64,000 bases of DNA from Podocnemis expansa (GCA_007922195.1 ML682227.1:302380-366379), one strand, 5' to 3'. Shown: positions 1 through 11,172, counted from the first letter of the stretch. A program made the numbers and translations. Notes: generated from the sequence alone by a model not told the origin.

Positions 1-181
1 CCTGCTCGGTGGTCCGGGGGTGGCCCGCCTCGGACATCGCCACTGCGATGTCCATGTAAATGTCCTGGTTCCGGTGTGAGGCCTGGAAACGGGACATGAT
101 GTCTGGCCTCTGCCAAATCCCTAGGAGGCAGTGCACCTCCTTGGGGGTCCAGACAGGGGCTCTCCGTCCATGTTGCCTGAC
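1..181 (-). pseudogene. Myb/SANT-like DNA-binding ORF of a Harbinger element, partial
   Basis: Read on the minus strand, this stretch translates without a stop to a Myb/SANT-like domain of the kind encoded by the second gene of PIF/Harbinger transposons, which is known to bind DNA and assist the transposase. Visible signatures in order are RAPVWTPKEVHCLLGIW, then SRFQASHRNQDIYMDIA, then a GHPRTTEQ segment, giving the spaced tryptophans and the HRN-x-x-IY pattern of the family. A stop lies just upstream at about 195-197 in this frame and no good start is seen, so the 5' part is missing or was spliced. The C-terminal part is beyond the left edge. The same domain, more decayed, occurs at 20,818-22,150. 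It is a transposon gene, not a host gene. Confidence 0.7.
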
Positions 182-487
182 CGGCACGCCCTAACAGGAA
201 CTTCCTGTTCTCTAGGGTGCTGTGCACCCTGGGAGGAAGGTCAGATGGTTATTTTGAAACAAGCGTTGTTTTGAAATAACACGTCCGGACAGGTTGTTTC
301 GAAACAGCATGTTCCAACGGGGTTGTTTCGAAACGGAAAGGGTTTAAGTCGTTTCGAAACAAAGGCTCTTGTTGCAAAACAATAGCACCTGTTGTTTTGA
401 AACGAGAGAACGTTGTTTGGACATACCACTTCTGATTTCGAAACAAGCTCTGTTGTTTCAAAATAAGAAGTGTGTGTGGACATACCC
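1..487 (-). mobile_element. PIF/Harbinger element, right end (runs off left edge)
   Basis: The right part of a DNA transposon whose other end lies outside the window. It ends near 487 in a terminal repeat reading GTGTGTGGACATACCC, which matches the ends of the other Harbinger-type elements here. Positions 241-480 are packed with TTTCGAAA-type palindromes alternating with spacers, the typical subterminal structure of this family in the window. A Myb/SANT-like reading frame lies inside on the minus strand. The assignment rests on that reading frame and on the 3-bp TTA duplication of a related copy at 8,356. Confidence 0.7.
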
Positions 488-1633
488 TTGTTTGTTTCAC
501 AGTCAGTGTACACCAGAGCATAGATTTAGTTTTGCTTCTAGCTGAAATCTGCAATTCAAATTAGAACCACTGATATCTCTAAAATATGAAATAACTTCAT
601 AAGTGAACCCACAGTACTTCCTCCAGACTGCTTTGATTAAAAAGTAAATTCATTGAAGGGAATAGGTGATAGAAAGTCAGTTATGGGTGGCAAACACAGC
701 AGTAGCTGGACCACAAAATATAAATAGCAAATTTTTGGAGCCAGATCCTCAATGTGTGTAGCTCCATTGACTGTATATTTTGACAGGATCCATGGCTCAA
801 TGAAGCCAGCATGCTCCAAAAAGGGTATGTAATTAACACCATAGACTTAGTGCCATTTTTCTTATGAAAGATAAAAGCCCCTTTGCTCTTTGGTTTGTGG
901 CAGGGGAGTGAAAACTTTGTGTGCCCTTTCAGGTGGACCACCACATAACAAATAGTTCTTCCTCTCTTGGCTGTCTTGTGTCTTTCAGGACAGTCTGATG
1001 GTGTTATCAGACTTGTTCTGCCCTGGAGATTCACAGAAAGAACCAGGACAAATTCATCACTTCATATGCTGAGGACTTCAAGTCCTTTTCAAGCACCAAC
1101 AGGTACAGTAAATGGTTGCATGACCAAAAGCTTATTGGATTTTTATTTGTAGAGCAGTAGTTCATTGGTGTGGATAAAACTTACTTTTGCTATGTAACTC
1201 AGGAATAAATGGCAGCACTTTTGATATTTGGAAAAGCAGACTGAAAACATCCCTCAGAATGTCATGCAGCACTGTTACATGGTGTGGGTGGGGGTGTGTG
1301 ACAACATCTAGGACCAAATAAGCAGAGCTGTAACTAGGGTGGGGCAACCGGGGCTTTTTCCAGGTGCCATATCGAGTGGCTCCATTTTACCGCTTGATTG
1401 TGGTTGCATTCTGAGCTCCTTGCTCCAGGTGCACCCCGGGTGCCAAAATACCTAGTCCCAGCACTGCAGATAAGTTCAGTGAACATGGTGGTTTCAGGAT
1501 GTGGGTTTGTAGCATCAACTGGCATTACAAATATCTATTTTCTCCAAGAACCCTCGTTGGTTGACAGATACACAAAGGTACTCATACCAATGGACTTAAC
1601 ATGCATGTACGTCTGAGACAGGGGCATGAGCAT
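488..1633. other. Non-coding flank, left end of duplicated segment A
   Basis: No gene is recognised. From about 520 to 1,620 the sequence aligns by eye with about 26,950-27,930 (for example the shared run TATGAAATAACTTC/TATGAAACGACTTC and the shared CCCACAGTACTTCCTCC). This marks the upstream part of the segment duplicated between lectin copies A and B. The small ORFs are not shared intact between the copies and are probably chance. Confidence 0.6.
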
Positions 1634-1749
1634 CTAATCAAATCAAATCATAGGGCTGGAAGGGACCTCATGAGATCATCAAGTCCAACCCCCTGGGAAT
1701 TGAACCCAGGACTTTCTGCATGTTAAGCAGAGGTGATAGCCACTAATCA
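1634..1749 (-). repeat. tRNA-derived SINE with CR1-like tail, copy 1
   Basis: On the minus strand the unit starts with a tRNA-like head carrying a B-box-like GGGTTCAATTCCC preceded by CTTAACATGCAGAAAGTCC, then a tail matching the CR1 3' end (GATCTCATGAGGTCCCTTCCAGCCC). Two further copies are at 11,484 and 18,684. The head-plus-CR1-tail layout indicates a Pol III SINE mobilised by CR1. Confidence 0.7.
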
Positions 1750-1819
1750 ATGAGAGAGAAGGTGGGTGAAGTAATACACAGAGTTCCACGTGGTGTTGGA
1801 GTCAGCCAACAGACTAATA

Positions 1820-2898
1820 GGCTGTGTCCGTGCTTGTTTCAAAACAAGTTATGTGTCCCGACACAGTGGCTGAGAAGCACTGTATGGATATTTCCACACA
1901 GGGCTTTTATTTCGAAACAACACTGGTTGTTTCGAAATAAAAGTCCCTATGTCCCCACGATGTTTTCTTGTTTCAAAAGGACGGAGCTCCTCGTTTTGAA
2001 ACAAGAGCTCTCCTTTCAAAACAGCTTAAACCACTTTGCTTTCAAAAGGAGGGTTATTTCTAAACCAGTTATTTTGAAATAATGCCATTTGGGCATGTTA
2101 TTTTGAATCAAGGATTGTTTCAAAATAACAGGGACCTTCTTCTCAGGGTGCATAGCACCCTGGGGGGAAGGTCCCACCCCCCTCAGCACCCTGGCCAGGG
2201 ATCAGCACCCTGGCCAGGGATCAGCACCCTGGCCAAGGTGCTGAGTGGAGTGCAGGGGGTCAGAGGGTGCCCCAGCCAGCTTCCCCCCACTTCCCCTTGC
2301 TGGGAGCAGGGGGGAATGGGTGCCTCAGCCCCCTTCATCCCCACTACCCCCAGCAAGGGGAAGCGGGGCAAAGCCAGCTGGGGCACCCCCAGGGCTCTGT
2401 CCCCCGCCCGGGCTGTGGGGGAGCCCGGTCAGGGGGGCTGCAGTCCCCCCAGGGTGGCCGCTCCAGGGGCAGCTCACCCTGCCGCTGGTGCTGCTCCCAA
2501 GTCTGGGGGCACCCCACCCCCAGGGTTCCCCGGTGCCCCTCCATGCACTCCTGCCATGGGTGGGGCTGGGGCCGCCTTGCGCCCGGGGTTCCCCGGTGCC
2601 CCCCCCCACCTGCTCCTGCTGCGGGCGGCCCCGGCCCCACCCCTGGCAGCAGTGGGTGGGGGGCGCCAGGGAACCCCAGGGGCAGGGCGGCCCCTGGCCT
2701 GCACAAGCCCCCCCAACCCCTCCTCTCCCCATCTTGAAATAGCATGTCCACTATGCTATTTTGATTCCCGCTTTTTTCCTTATTTCAAAATAGCTTTTTG
2801 TTATTTTGAAATAAGATGTTTTGAAATAAGGCGTTATTTCGAAATGGTTTGCCTCAAAGCGGCTTGTTTTGAAACAAGGGCTGTGTGTGGACATAGCC
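1820..2898. mobile_element. Harbinger-type MITE
   Basis: Terminal inverted repeats GGCTGTGTCCGTGC and TGTGTGGACATAGCC bound a 1.08-kb unit. The subterminal parts are rich in TTTCGAAA/TTTCAAAA palindromes. The middle (about 2,160-2,740) is very GC-rich with a directly repeated CAGCACCCTGGCCAGGGAT. The long frames through this GC-rich core occur on both strands at once and are composition artefacts. No transposase is present. Confidence 0.65.
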
Positions 2899-3606
2899 TA
2901 TGAGGTTAGTTTAAGTAGAAATATTAGGTTAGCATACATATTTTACCTTTTATTTCTTTACCATCACTCCTGACTCATTTATGCTGTGATTCTGCCAGGA
3001 CTGACCATATTCTCATTTAGAATTATAATCTGATCAATAAACTAGTAGTTATTTTATCTAAAGCTGTGTGATCTTTAGAGGGTGTGAGTAAAGAGGGCTG
3101 AGCACAATCCACTTTGTCAAATGGACAGAGTTGAGTGTATGGTGATTGGGAGTTGGCCCCAATCTCTGTAGACAGAGGCTCGTCCTGTGGTAACTGGGGC
3201 TTGGGTGCTTGCTGGGGAACCGTCCCTCAAGTAGCCAGAGGCATATACCTACTGCTTGGGAGCAGTTGCACGCCAGAAACCAGAGTGGACTGACTCAGGA
3301 GTGAGTGGTCACTTGGCAGAGTGGGGAGAATTGGGGTTCAGGACTGGGATGTAGGAGGTCACAGTGGCACACTGGACTGGACCTGGGGAGCAGCCTGTCA
3401 CAGGAGCATATAAATATTTAGATTAAATTTAAATGTAAGGATTTTATTGTTTTTATTTCTTTGAAGTTTAAACGGTAAACACCTGTGAATGGTTGTGAAT
3501 GGCAAGTTACCTCATTTTAATATAACTTGTTACTGCTGTTCTCAGGAAGTGGGAGATAATACTTCAAAGCCAAAAGCAGTCATTTACTTAGTGCTGAGGT
3601 GGGTCA
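2899..3606. other. Non-coding; LTR-like repeat fragment plus duplicated flank
   Basis: About 3,080-3,410 resembles, in reverse complement, a stretch near 31,690-31,830, so it is probably a dispersed repeat of unknown class. About 3,415-3,600 aligns with 31,262-31,440 in the same orientation (shared GGGAGATAATACTTCAAAGCC) and belongs to the A/B duplication. No gene is seen. Confidence 0.45.
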
Positions 3607-5735
3607 GGGGTCAGTAACCCAAAAGAGCAGAAGAGCCGTTTCCCCCACCCTCCACCCCAACTGCATGAGCCCAAGCCGGCCCGGTGGCTGTGCCGCAGCC
3701 CCCTAGCACTGGTGGGGCGTATGCAGGCAGCATGCACTCGCACTGCTCCTCCCTCTGCTGGTGGGGTGGAGCAGTGCTGACCTGCTTACCTGCAGCCAGC
3801 CGCCCCTCCGAAGAGTAGCCGGCAGAGAGCTGCAGCTTGCAGAGGCAGGGCCCTGGAATGGCCCCTCCGTGGAGTTCAGGCCGCTTTGACCTGGCCACCC
3901 CAGGCCTGAACAGGCCCAATCCAGGGTCTGGAGGCAAGGCGGTCTCTGTTCAGGCCTGGAGTAGCCAGGTTGAAGTAGCCTGAACTCCACGGAGTGGGCC
4001 GTTCCAAGGGTCTGCCTCCGCAAACTGCAGCTCCCACCTGGCCACTCTTGGGAGGGGCAGCTGGCTGGGGGTAGGTGGGGCAGTGCTTCTCCATCCCACC
4101 AGCGGAGGGAGGGACAGAGGCAGTGCTTTCTGCCCACACAACCCTCTGCCAGCACCAGAGGCTGCGGTGTGGCTGGACCGCTTCCGGCCAGTGTTCCCTC
4201 GAAGGTGATGATGCAGCTGAGCAGGTTATGTCTGAAGGTGAGCAAGTTATGGACGCAGCTGATCAAGTTCCCTGACCTATCTTGGGCCCCTTCCCTGCTG
4301 CCTTCTGGCTCCCCAAGCACATCCATAATTTGCTCAGCAGCATCATCAGCTTCTTTAGAGGGAACATTGCTGTCATTATCACCATAGGTAGTGATTAGTG
4401 AATGCAGCATTAAAACTGTGCAAAGTCATGTGTTTTTAAAATTATTTTAAAACAAAAAAAAAAATACCAGAATGTTTTCTTTTACTGAAAACTGGATTTT
4501 TTCAGTAACTGAAAGCTTTTCATGACCCTTTCATTAATGTTCATCAGACTAAAAGAAATTATAAAACTAAATTTGCAAATATAAATTTGCCAGTTCAAAT
4601 GTGCCCCTGTATTTGTTTTACTTAATTGGTCCCTGTTAGTAATTTTATTCATAGTCCACTTTATTTTCCTTCATTTTATTAGTGTTTGCTATATTCCCCC
4701 CCCCAATTTAGACCTTTTGCAGGGAGCTACAGTCCAAAGAAATCAAAGTATCTAACACAGGGGTTGAACCCATGACCCTAAACTTGAGAATGTGGTATTT
4801 TACCAATTCAACCATAGCTGCCAAAAGTGTCTAGGAGTAATGTGTTCACCACTCCCCCTCAATCTTTCTTCAGGTTCTTCTGTTCCCCAGGTGCACAGCA
4901 GACTCTTAATTTCAGGCTCATAGGTCTGAGCCTTGCATTGGGAGCTTTTTCTTTTCTTTTTTTTTTTTAAACGTTCTATTCAACAGTAAAAAACCTGGAC
5001 AAAATCAAATATTTTTAGAATCCTGCCAGAGGGGGGACATTACGGTAAAAAGGAGGACATGTCCTCCTTTTGCCGGGCATCTGGTAACCCTAGTTTTGGA
5101 GAAGCTGCTTACTCCCCCCCGAGCACTTTCCCTGGTGTGTGTGGGGGACGTCCCCAAGTCATACAGCTGGGCACCTTCCCTGTGTGCCCACCAGCCAGGC
5201 CCCCAAGTCTTCTGGGCACACCTTCCCCTGGCTCCCCATCCCCACTCCCTCAGACCAGTCACCTGGCTGCCAGAGCTGCTCCCACGCAGAGCATGCTCCT
5301 CACTGCCGCCATTCTGGCTGGCAGAAAGCTGCACTGGGAAGTTTAAAATACCCCACCCTGAGCATGTTCAGGGGAGATTTTAAACCACCTGGAACAGCTC
5401 CCTGCCAGCCAGAAGAATGTTTGTTCAGGCTGTGAGGAGCCACAGCTGCAGGCCTTGCACGCCCGGGTGTGCTAGCAACCAAGTGCTGCCGTATATGCAG
5501 CTTAGAGGGAATATTGCTTCCAGCTCATGCAATTGTGGTGGGAGGGTGGGGGTAACCCTGGCACCCTGAAAGTGGGTGGCCTCTGCCAGCTGGGAGCCGC
5601 CTTATTCAGCCCCTATGCTGGGGCCAGCTGGGAGTCCCCAGAGCACACCTGACTCCCTGGAGGAGATTGCAAGGGAGCCAGAAGGGGACACTCAGGGAGC
5701 CACAGGTGGCTCACTGAGCCTGCATTGCTGATCCC
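3607..5735. mobile_element. Composite hAT-type insertion with foldback core
   Basis: The left edge begins CAGGGGTCAGTAACCC and the right edge reads CATTGCTGATCCCC, an inverted pair typical of hAT non-autonomous elements. Inside, 3,860-3,995 is an imperfect palindrome (CTCCGTGGAGTTCAGGC against GCCTGAACTCCACGGAG), and 4,185-4,375 is another with CAGTGTTCCCT and AGGGAACATTGCTG ends. A separate patch at about 4,945-5,093 looks like a further small DNA element. In the duplicate segment (about 31,435-31,460) the whole 2.1 kb is absent. No transposase is seen; the ORFs are GC-rich by-products. Confidence 0.5.
4728..4822 (-). repeat. tRNA-like sequence (degenerate SINE head)
   Basis: On the minus strand an A-box-like TGGTTGAATTGGTAAAAT is followed about 30 bases later by a B-box-like GGGTTCAACCCCTG. 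Spacing fits a Pol III internal promoter. The arms do not give a clean tRNA cloverleaf by eye, so I call it tRNA-derived rather than a working tRNA gene. Confidence 0.4.
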
Positions 5736-7166
5736 CAAGGTAGGTTCATGCTTGCAAGAAGATATCAGTCAATTTGCATTGGTCTACATAAGACTTTGGT
5801 GGACTCATCCTTTTTATCTCACATCTGTTCAAGCTTTTCAAAGAAGGTTTAAATCACAAGACTGAGATTCCAGCACTAGCCTAGAATCGCCTTGCCAATT
5901 GTCATGGGAGAATACTAATGAACTTTATACATGGACTATTTAGTCTTCATTTCTTTAAACTAGATTTCTAACAATTGATGCTGTAAAGCAAAAAACTGAG
6001 ACCCACACCAGTCATGAATGCACACCAGTGTAAGTATACAAGCCCATAAATGCCAAATTCTACTGAGACCCTGATATATATGAGCTTTTAAATAATTTGT
6101 AGGTATCTGATTTCTTTAATCACTTAACAGTGCTCTTGTGGTTGGTTTCTTCTCTATATGGCAAACCTTTAGTTTCAGTTTCTGAAGAACTGGCTGGTAC
6201 CTTCGTACTCTGGGTAAGTTCCAAAGTTATATTGATCAGGTAATGTGGCTGATCCTTTGTGGTCATGAGAACCCTTTTGGTAAAGATTCTGGAGTTTTAA
6301 ATAATTTATCTTTTAACTAGACCCACTGGCTAATTGGGAGCCAGGAACTGAAGAGCAATGAAGGGGGCTGTTTATGTTTTGGTTTGGTTTCTTCATGATC
6401 AGTGTGGCAAATCAGAAGCATTGTTTGTAGATGGGTGGGAAAACTGACTTCAGCGTCACCCACCAGTGCTGGGAGAAATTGCTCTCCTTTTGCAGCCTGC
6501 CCTTATCTTATCATTTTTGGGTGACTACCCTAGGCGCATATGGGTGACAATAATGTAAAATGAACCTGTGGAGCTCAGAACTCCATGGTATGCCTTGGTA
6601 AGCTACTGCTGAGAAGTAACCATCCTGCGTCTTTGATCTTAAAACAAGAATTGTCTCCTCTTCTCATTGACTCTGAATTCAATGAAGTTGCACCAGATTT
6701 ACATCTGACATTTCCAACAGAGAACTGGCTTCACTGAAAGTAGCCTTAAGTATCATCATGTTTCGGGTCCTTAGTTTACTACGATGTAGGATGGAAGGAC
6801 GCAAAGTCAGGGAGAAATTTCTTCATGGGACTAGTACATTATAAGCTACATTATGGGGTGCAGCAAGACACAGCTGTCGAAATTACACAGTTCATTTCAG
6901 AATTTTCAGCATGTTTTACCAGAATCCAAGGAATTTGCTGCAGAATTTAATCTCAGTTCTTTCATGGAGGTCATGAGGCTTTCTATGTGCATCTGATAAA
7001 GTGGGTTGGAGCCCATGAAATCTTATGCCTGAAGAAATCTGTTAGTCTTTAAAGTGCTTGTTGTTCCTCCTGTTCTAGCGTATTATACTTTGCCTTTAGA
7101 AATAGATGAAAAGTGAAAAACTTGGTCTATAAGCCAACTAACTTTTGAGGAAGTTGAGGTCCATAT
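5736..7166. other. Non-coding upstream region of copy A
   Basis: About 5,740-5,880 matches 31,440-31,565 and ends the visible upstream alignment between copies A and B. The remainder is AT-rich unique-looking sequence with no exon I can recognise, apart from a decayed foldback-repeat arm at 6,985-7,078. Confidence 0.5.
6985..7078 (+). repeat. Penelope-like repeat arm (solo)
   Basis: Contains the hammerhead-like order CTGATAA, a stem of GTGGG...GCCCAT, then GAAA, followed by the family tail AATCTGTTAGTCTTTAAAGTGC. It is related to the foldback repeats listed below but only one arm is present and it is diverged. Confidence 0.5.
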
Positions 7167-7748
7167 GGGTATGTCTCCACACACACTTAAATTCAAACTA
7201 ATGAACATTAGGTCAAATTTAAAAATAGAGCTGTTTACACAGCACTTGGGTAATTTGACCTAAGGCATCCCTTAGGTCGAATCCAAGAGAAGTCCCTTCA
7301 AACTTACAAAACGTCCTGTAACTTCGAAGGGATCATCAATTTGAATGCTAAAGTTTGATTTGATGCTGTGTAGACATATGAATTCAAACTAAAGTTAGCT
7401 TGAATTCAGGTGTTTGACCTTCCTCCTAGGGCACCTTGGAAGGAAAACCTGGCAGCAGCCCCATGGTCAGGGGATGCTTTTCCCTGTGCTGGGCTGCAGG
7501 GGCTGGAGCCGGGCAGGGATTGGGTGGCAACATGGTCCTGCCGGGGGGCCATGTTGCCACACCTCCCATGATGCCTCTCTTCGAATTCGAGCTAGCAAGT
7601 CCTGTCTATGGACATGCTAGTTTGAACTGGTTTTCCTACTCTGGACATGTTAGTTCAAACTGAGTCAATTCGAACTGATCATAATTAGTTTGATTTGATT
7701 AGCTTAAATTGAGTCAATTCGAACTAACAGTCTAAGTGTAGACATACC
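7167..7748. mobile_element. Harbinger-like MITE (TTCGAA/TTCAAACT-rich)
   Basis: Ends GGGTATGTCTCCACAC and GTGTAGACATACC form a terminal inverted repeat, flanked on both sides by ATAT-like sequence. The interior is rich in GTTCGAACT and AATTCAAACT blocks. It lies 88 bp upstream of copy A exon 1. No coding capacity. Confidence 0.6.
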
Positions 7749-7836
7749 ATATCAGATTTTTTCAGATAGCTAGGTTAATTTCTTATGTTAGTCAGTAAAT
7801 TGTTGTCTTTCTTTCTACCCCTATACTCCACTAGAA

Positions 7837-7930
7837 ATGAGAAAGAAAGAAATGATCTACATGAATATAAAATTTCATACTCCTCCTAAACAGCAATTGA
7901 ATCAAAGACATGAAAATGCAGAAAGCAAAG
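7837..7930 (+). CDS. Lectin-like receptor copy A, exon 1 (cytoplasmic tail)
   Basis: Encodes the start of a type II membrane receptor of the group V C-type lectin family. The 94-nt exon starts at ATG 7,837 and gives 31 codons plus one base, exactly the length and phase of copy C exon 1 at 56,468. Residues 5-12 read EMIYMNIK, followed by FHT and a glutamine-rich basic stretch. This is the arrangement seen in NKG2/KLRB-type tails, where a tyrosine motif is followed by a polar linker. Met at the -2 position makes the motif non-canonical as an ITIM. The base after the exon is AT where copy C has GT, so the normal donor is destroyed; a cryptic GTAAAT lies five bases further on but would shift the frame. 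The exon may therefore belong to a pseudogene. Identity comes from copy C and from the downstream exons. Confidence 0.6.
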
Positions 7931-8289
7931 ATATTGTAAATTATCAAGCTGCTGGTATTCAGCTTTTTGTTATACTGTCCTTAATTAAACAACTTACTTT
8001 TTCCACTGCTCTGAACTATTAAGGATATTACAGTAGGAATGTTCCTCTTTTCCTATGTTGTTTGGTTTTCAGATACGAGAGACTAATCTAGCCCTGTGAG
8101 CAAAGGCATTATTATTTTAAAGAGCTGCTAACATATTTTCAGTGTTTCAGTCTCTGGTCAAACCCTTATCCTGGAATAAAACACTAGCCTAGATTACTGT
8201 AAGAATGTTATTTAGAATATAATGGCATCTAAAAACAAATCAAGTGGACAGTCACAGAGGTTTGAGGAACCTTACAACCACAGCAGTCA

Positions 8290-8355
8290 TGGGATATGTC
8301 TCCACTACACGGCTTGGTTAAGCCAGCTTATTAAGGTCTACTATAAGGTCACTTA
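8290..8355. mobile_element. Outer Harbinger fragment, left part
   Basis: Starts GATATGTCTCCACTACACGGC and continues into TTAAGCCAGCTTATTAAGG, related to the end of the element at 31,113. It is interrupted at 8,356 by a younger MITE and resumes at 9,136. Confidence 0.45.
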
Positions 8356-9135
8356 GGCTGTGTTCACACAGCACTCTTATTTTCAAACAACAGAGGTTGT
8401 TTTGAAATAAGAAGTGCCATGGCCACACGACGCATGGCCATTTCGAAAGAAGCAAACCGCTTGTTTCGAAATGGCCGTGCTGCTTTCGAAATAAGCTAAA
8501 CCTCGTTGGCTGTCGAAACAGGGTTGTTTGGAAACCAGAGGTTTCGAAACAGCCCTGTTCGGACATGTTGTTTCGGAACAAAGCGTTCCGAAACAACAGG
8601 TCACCTTCCTCCCAGGAAGCCCCTGCAAGCACCCGCCAGGAGAGGGGCAGTGGGGCACCTCACCACGGGGGTTTAAAAGCCCCCAAACCTGGGGGCACAG
8701 CCTCGGCGCACGGCCCCGGTGCGCGGCTGGCTCCAGCCGCACGCCGGGGCCGCACCCCCAGGTTTGGGGACAGTGGGGCCTTTAAAGCCCCCCGGGTCAG
8801 GTGCCCTGCGGCACCTCACCTGACGGGTGCCTTCAGCCCCTGCAGGCACCTGCCGGGTTAGGCGCCCAGCCGCGCCTTACCCTGCCGGTGCCTGCAGTCC
8901 CTGCAGGCACCCTTGGGGTAAAGCGCCCAGTGGCGCTTTACCCCTTGGGTGCCTGCAATCCCCTCCCCTGTCAAAATAGCAGGTCCACACTGTGGACCTG
9001 CTATTTCAATGCCTTATTTCGAGGACAAAGTTTTTTGTCCTCGAAATAAGTTGTTTCGAAATAAAGGGTTATTTCAAAACAGCTTGTTTCGAAATCTCTT
9101 GTTTTGAAACAAGCCCTCCCCATGTGAACATAGCC
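8356..9135. mobile_element. Harbinger MITE with TTA target-site duplication
   Basis: A 780-bp unit bounded by GGCTGTGTTCACACAG and CATGTGAACATAGCC. TTA is found immediately outside both ends (8,353-8,355 and 9,136-9,138), the 3-bp TWA duplication made by PIF/Harbinger transposases. Subterminal TTTCGAAA palindromes flank a GC-rich core with CTGCAGGCACC blocks. This copy is the best evidence for the family assignment of all similar MITEs in the window. Confidence 0.8.
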
Positions 9136-9974
9136 TTAAAGTAGACCTTATTAAGTTAGCTTAGAGTGTCCACACTCAAAATGCCAGGAGACTGCCCATG
9201 TCCACACTGGCAGCTGCTAGGTCACCCTAGGAGTGGTTCATTGTGGGTACCTGGCCCAGAGTGCACCACAGCAGATGTGCCCCTTTCTCCTGGCCACTCC
9301 TTTACTACAGGAAGTGAGTGACCACACCACCCTCCATACCGTGTGTGGCAACAGGGAGCCCAAGGAGAGCCTGATGTGGCCAGCACAGCACTCCACGCCC
9401 TCCCTGCATTGCCCAGACTCCTCCGGCTCTGGACCAGGTGCCGCAGGGCAACTGCCAGCTAGGGTTGTTACTGGAGGGATCAGACCCCGGGGCCCACACC
9501 CCATGCACACTCACAGCCCCAGTCTGGGGCCTGATCTGGCTGCTGCCTCTGCTCCTTGCCAGCAGCAGCAGGGGACCAATCTGGCTTTGAGCTTCCTGCA
9601 AGAGGCTTCGATCCGCAGACAGGCCGTGCCACTTTTTACAAGTGGGAGGAGGTGTCTCTGAGCAGCTGCCACTCTGGGACCACTTCTGCCACTTTTCAGA
9701 AGTGTCAGGGACTGTCTCTGGCTCCAAGCCTCTTGCAGGAGGCTCAAAGCTGGATTGGGCCCCTGCTGCTGCCGGCAAGCAGTAGGAGTTGTCTCCGAGC
9801 CTCCTCTGCTTGCCGGAAGTGGCCCAAAGCCAGATTGTGCCCCTCACACCAGTGCTGCAAGCTAGAGATCCAGATCCCGTGTCCTGTTGACGCCAGCACA
9901 GTGATGCCCCTGCTGCCAACACAGGGATGGGGCACAGCAGTTGTTAAGATTCAAACACTGGGAAACAGCACATA
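9136..9974. mobile_element. Outer Harbinger fragment, with transposase-leader-like piece
   Basis: About 9,230-9,450 read on the minus strand carries PGPEPEESGQC, CCAGHI and TSCSKGVARRKGH. It is homologous to 30,699-30,932 (PVPEPEESGQC, LPSCCKGVAGREVH), which lies at the leader end of a Harbinger transposase fragment, in the opposite orientation. From 9,580 to 9,870 there are internal repeats of CTGCAAGAGGCTTC-like and AAGTGGGAGGAGGTGTC-like blocks. No complete gene. Confidence 0.4.
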
Positions 9975-11172
9975 GGGTGTGTTAACACAGCCATGTTCAC
10001 ACAATGCATGAAAGGCCATGTTCACATGATGCACAGTTGTTTCGAAACAACGCCGTTGTTTCAAAACAACTTAAACCCCATGGCTGTGTTCACACAGCCT
10101 CATTTCGAAACAACAGAGGTTGTTTTGAAATAAGGTTTCAGCTGTTCACACGATGCACAGTTGTTTCGAAACAACTGTGTTGTTTCGAAACAAGTTAAAC
10201 CCCATTTGGGGTTGAAACAAACTTATTTTGAAACCCTTGTTTCGAAACAAGGCGTGTGAACATGTTGTTTCAGAACACTTTGTTCCGAAACAACATTGGA
10301 TCCTTAGCACCCTGGCCAGGGAACCCTCAGGTCCTTGGCCAGGGTGCTGAGGGCTGTCCTTCAGCCCCAGAAAGGGGGCTGCAGCCCCAGAAAGGGGGCT
10401 GCAGCCTCCGGCGGGGTGGTGGGGGGTGAACCCCTGCCAGGCAGCTCAGCCAGCAGCTGGGGCTGCTCCCCCGACACCCTTAGCGGGTCGGGGGCGCCGG
10501 CCTCAGCCGGCAGCCTGGGCTGCTCCGCCGACACCACCAGCGGTGTCGGGGGAGCAGCCCGGGCTGCCGGCTCAGCCCGGCGCCCCAGCTCCGGCGGCGG
10601 GCTTCAGAGCCCCGCAGCCGCTCGCCCCCCCCGCCGGGGGCTGCACCCCCCCTTTCCTGGGCTGCAGCCCCCTTTTTGGGGTTGCAGGTTGAGCTGCCGC
10701 AGCGGCTTCCCCCCAGGGGGCTGCAGCCCCTGGACCAGGTACAGAAATAGCAAGTTCACAGTGTGAACTTGCTATTTCGATTCCTGTTTTTTTCCTTATT
10801 TCGAATTAACATTTTGTTAATTCGAAATAAGTTGTTTCAAAATAAGGGTTATTTCGATATACGGTTGTTGTGAAACAACCATATCAAAATAACTGGCTGT
10901 ATGAGAACACAGCCCATGTGGGGACAAAACAACGTTGTTTCAAAACGATTGTTTCGAAACAATGCTGTCTGAACATGTTGTTTTGAAACAACAGTTACTC
11001 ATTTTGAAATAACTGTTGTCTGAACCTGCTATTTCGATTCCTGCTTTTTCCCTTAATTCGAATTAACAAACTGTTAATTTGAATTAACTTATTTAAAAAT
11101 AAGGTGTTATTTCGATACAGCATGTATCGAAACAACTTGTATTGAAATAACCCCCTGTGTGTGAACATAGCC
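9975..11172. mobile_element. Harbinger MITE (compound)
   Basis: Outer ends GGGTGTGTTAACAC and GTGTGAACATAGCC are both flanked by ATA (9,972-9,974 and 11,173-11,175). A second internal end at about 10,084 (GGCTGTGTTCACACAGCC) suggests one element inserted into another. The central GC-rich block (10,300-10,740) contains the duplicated CCAGAAAGGGGGCTGCAGCC. The GC-rich frames are artefacts. Confidence 0.65.

Noticed and set aside
241..500. Regularly spaced palindromes as a CRISPR array
   Set aside because: The spacing is irregular, the units are self-palindromic and lie inside a eukaryotic MITE with terminal repeats; the genome is vertebrate.
2082..2903. Long + ORF of 273 codons and overlapping frames on both strands
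   Set aside because: It lies in the GC-rich core of a MITE; open frames on both strands at once reflect lack of stops in GC-rich DNA.
4728..4822. Functional tRNA gene
   Set aside because: A- and B-box-like blocks exist, but the acceptor and anticodon arms do not pair well by eye; more likely a SINE remnant.
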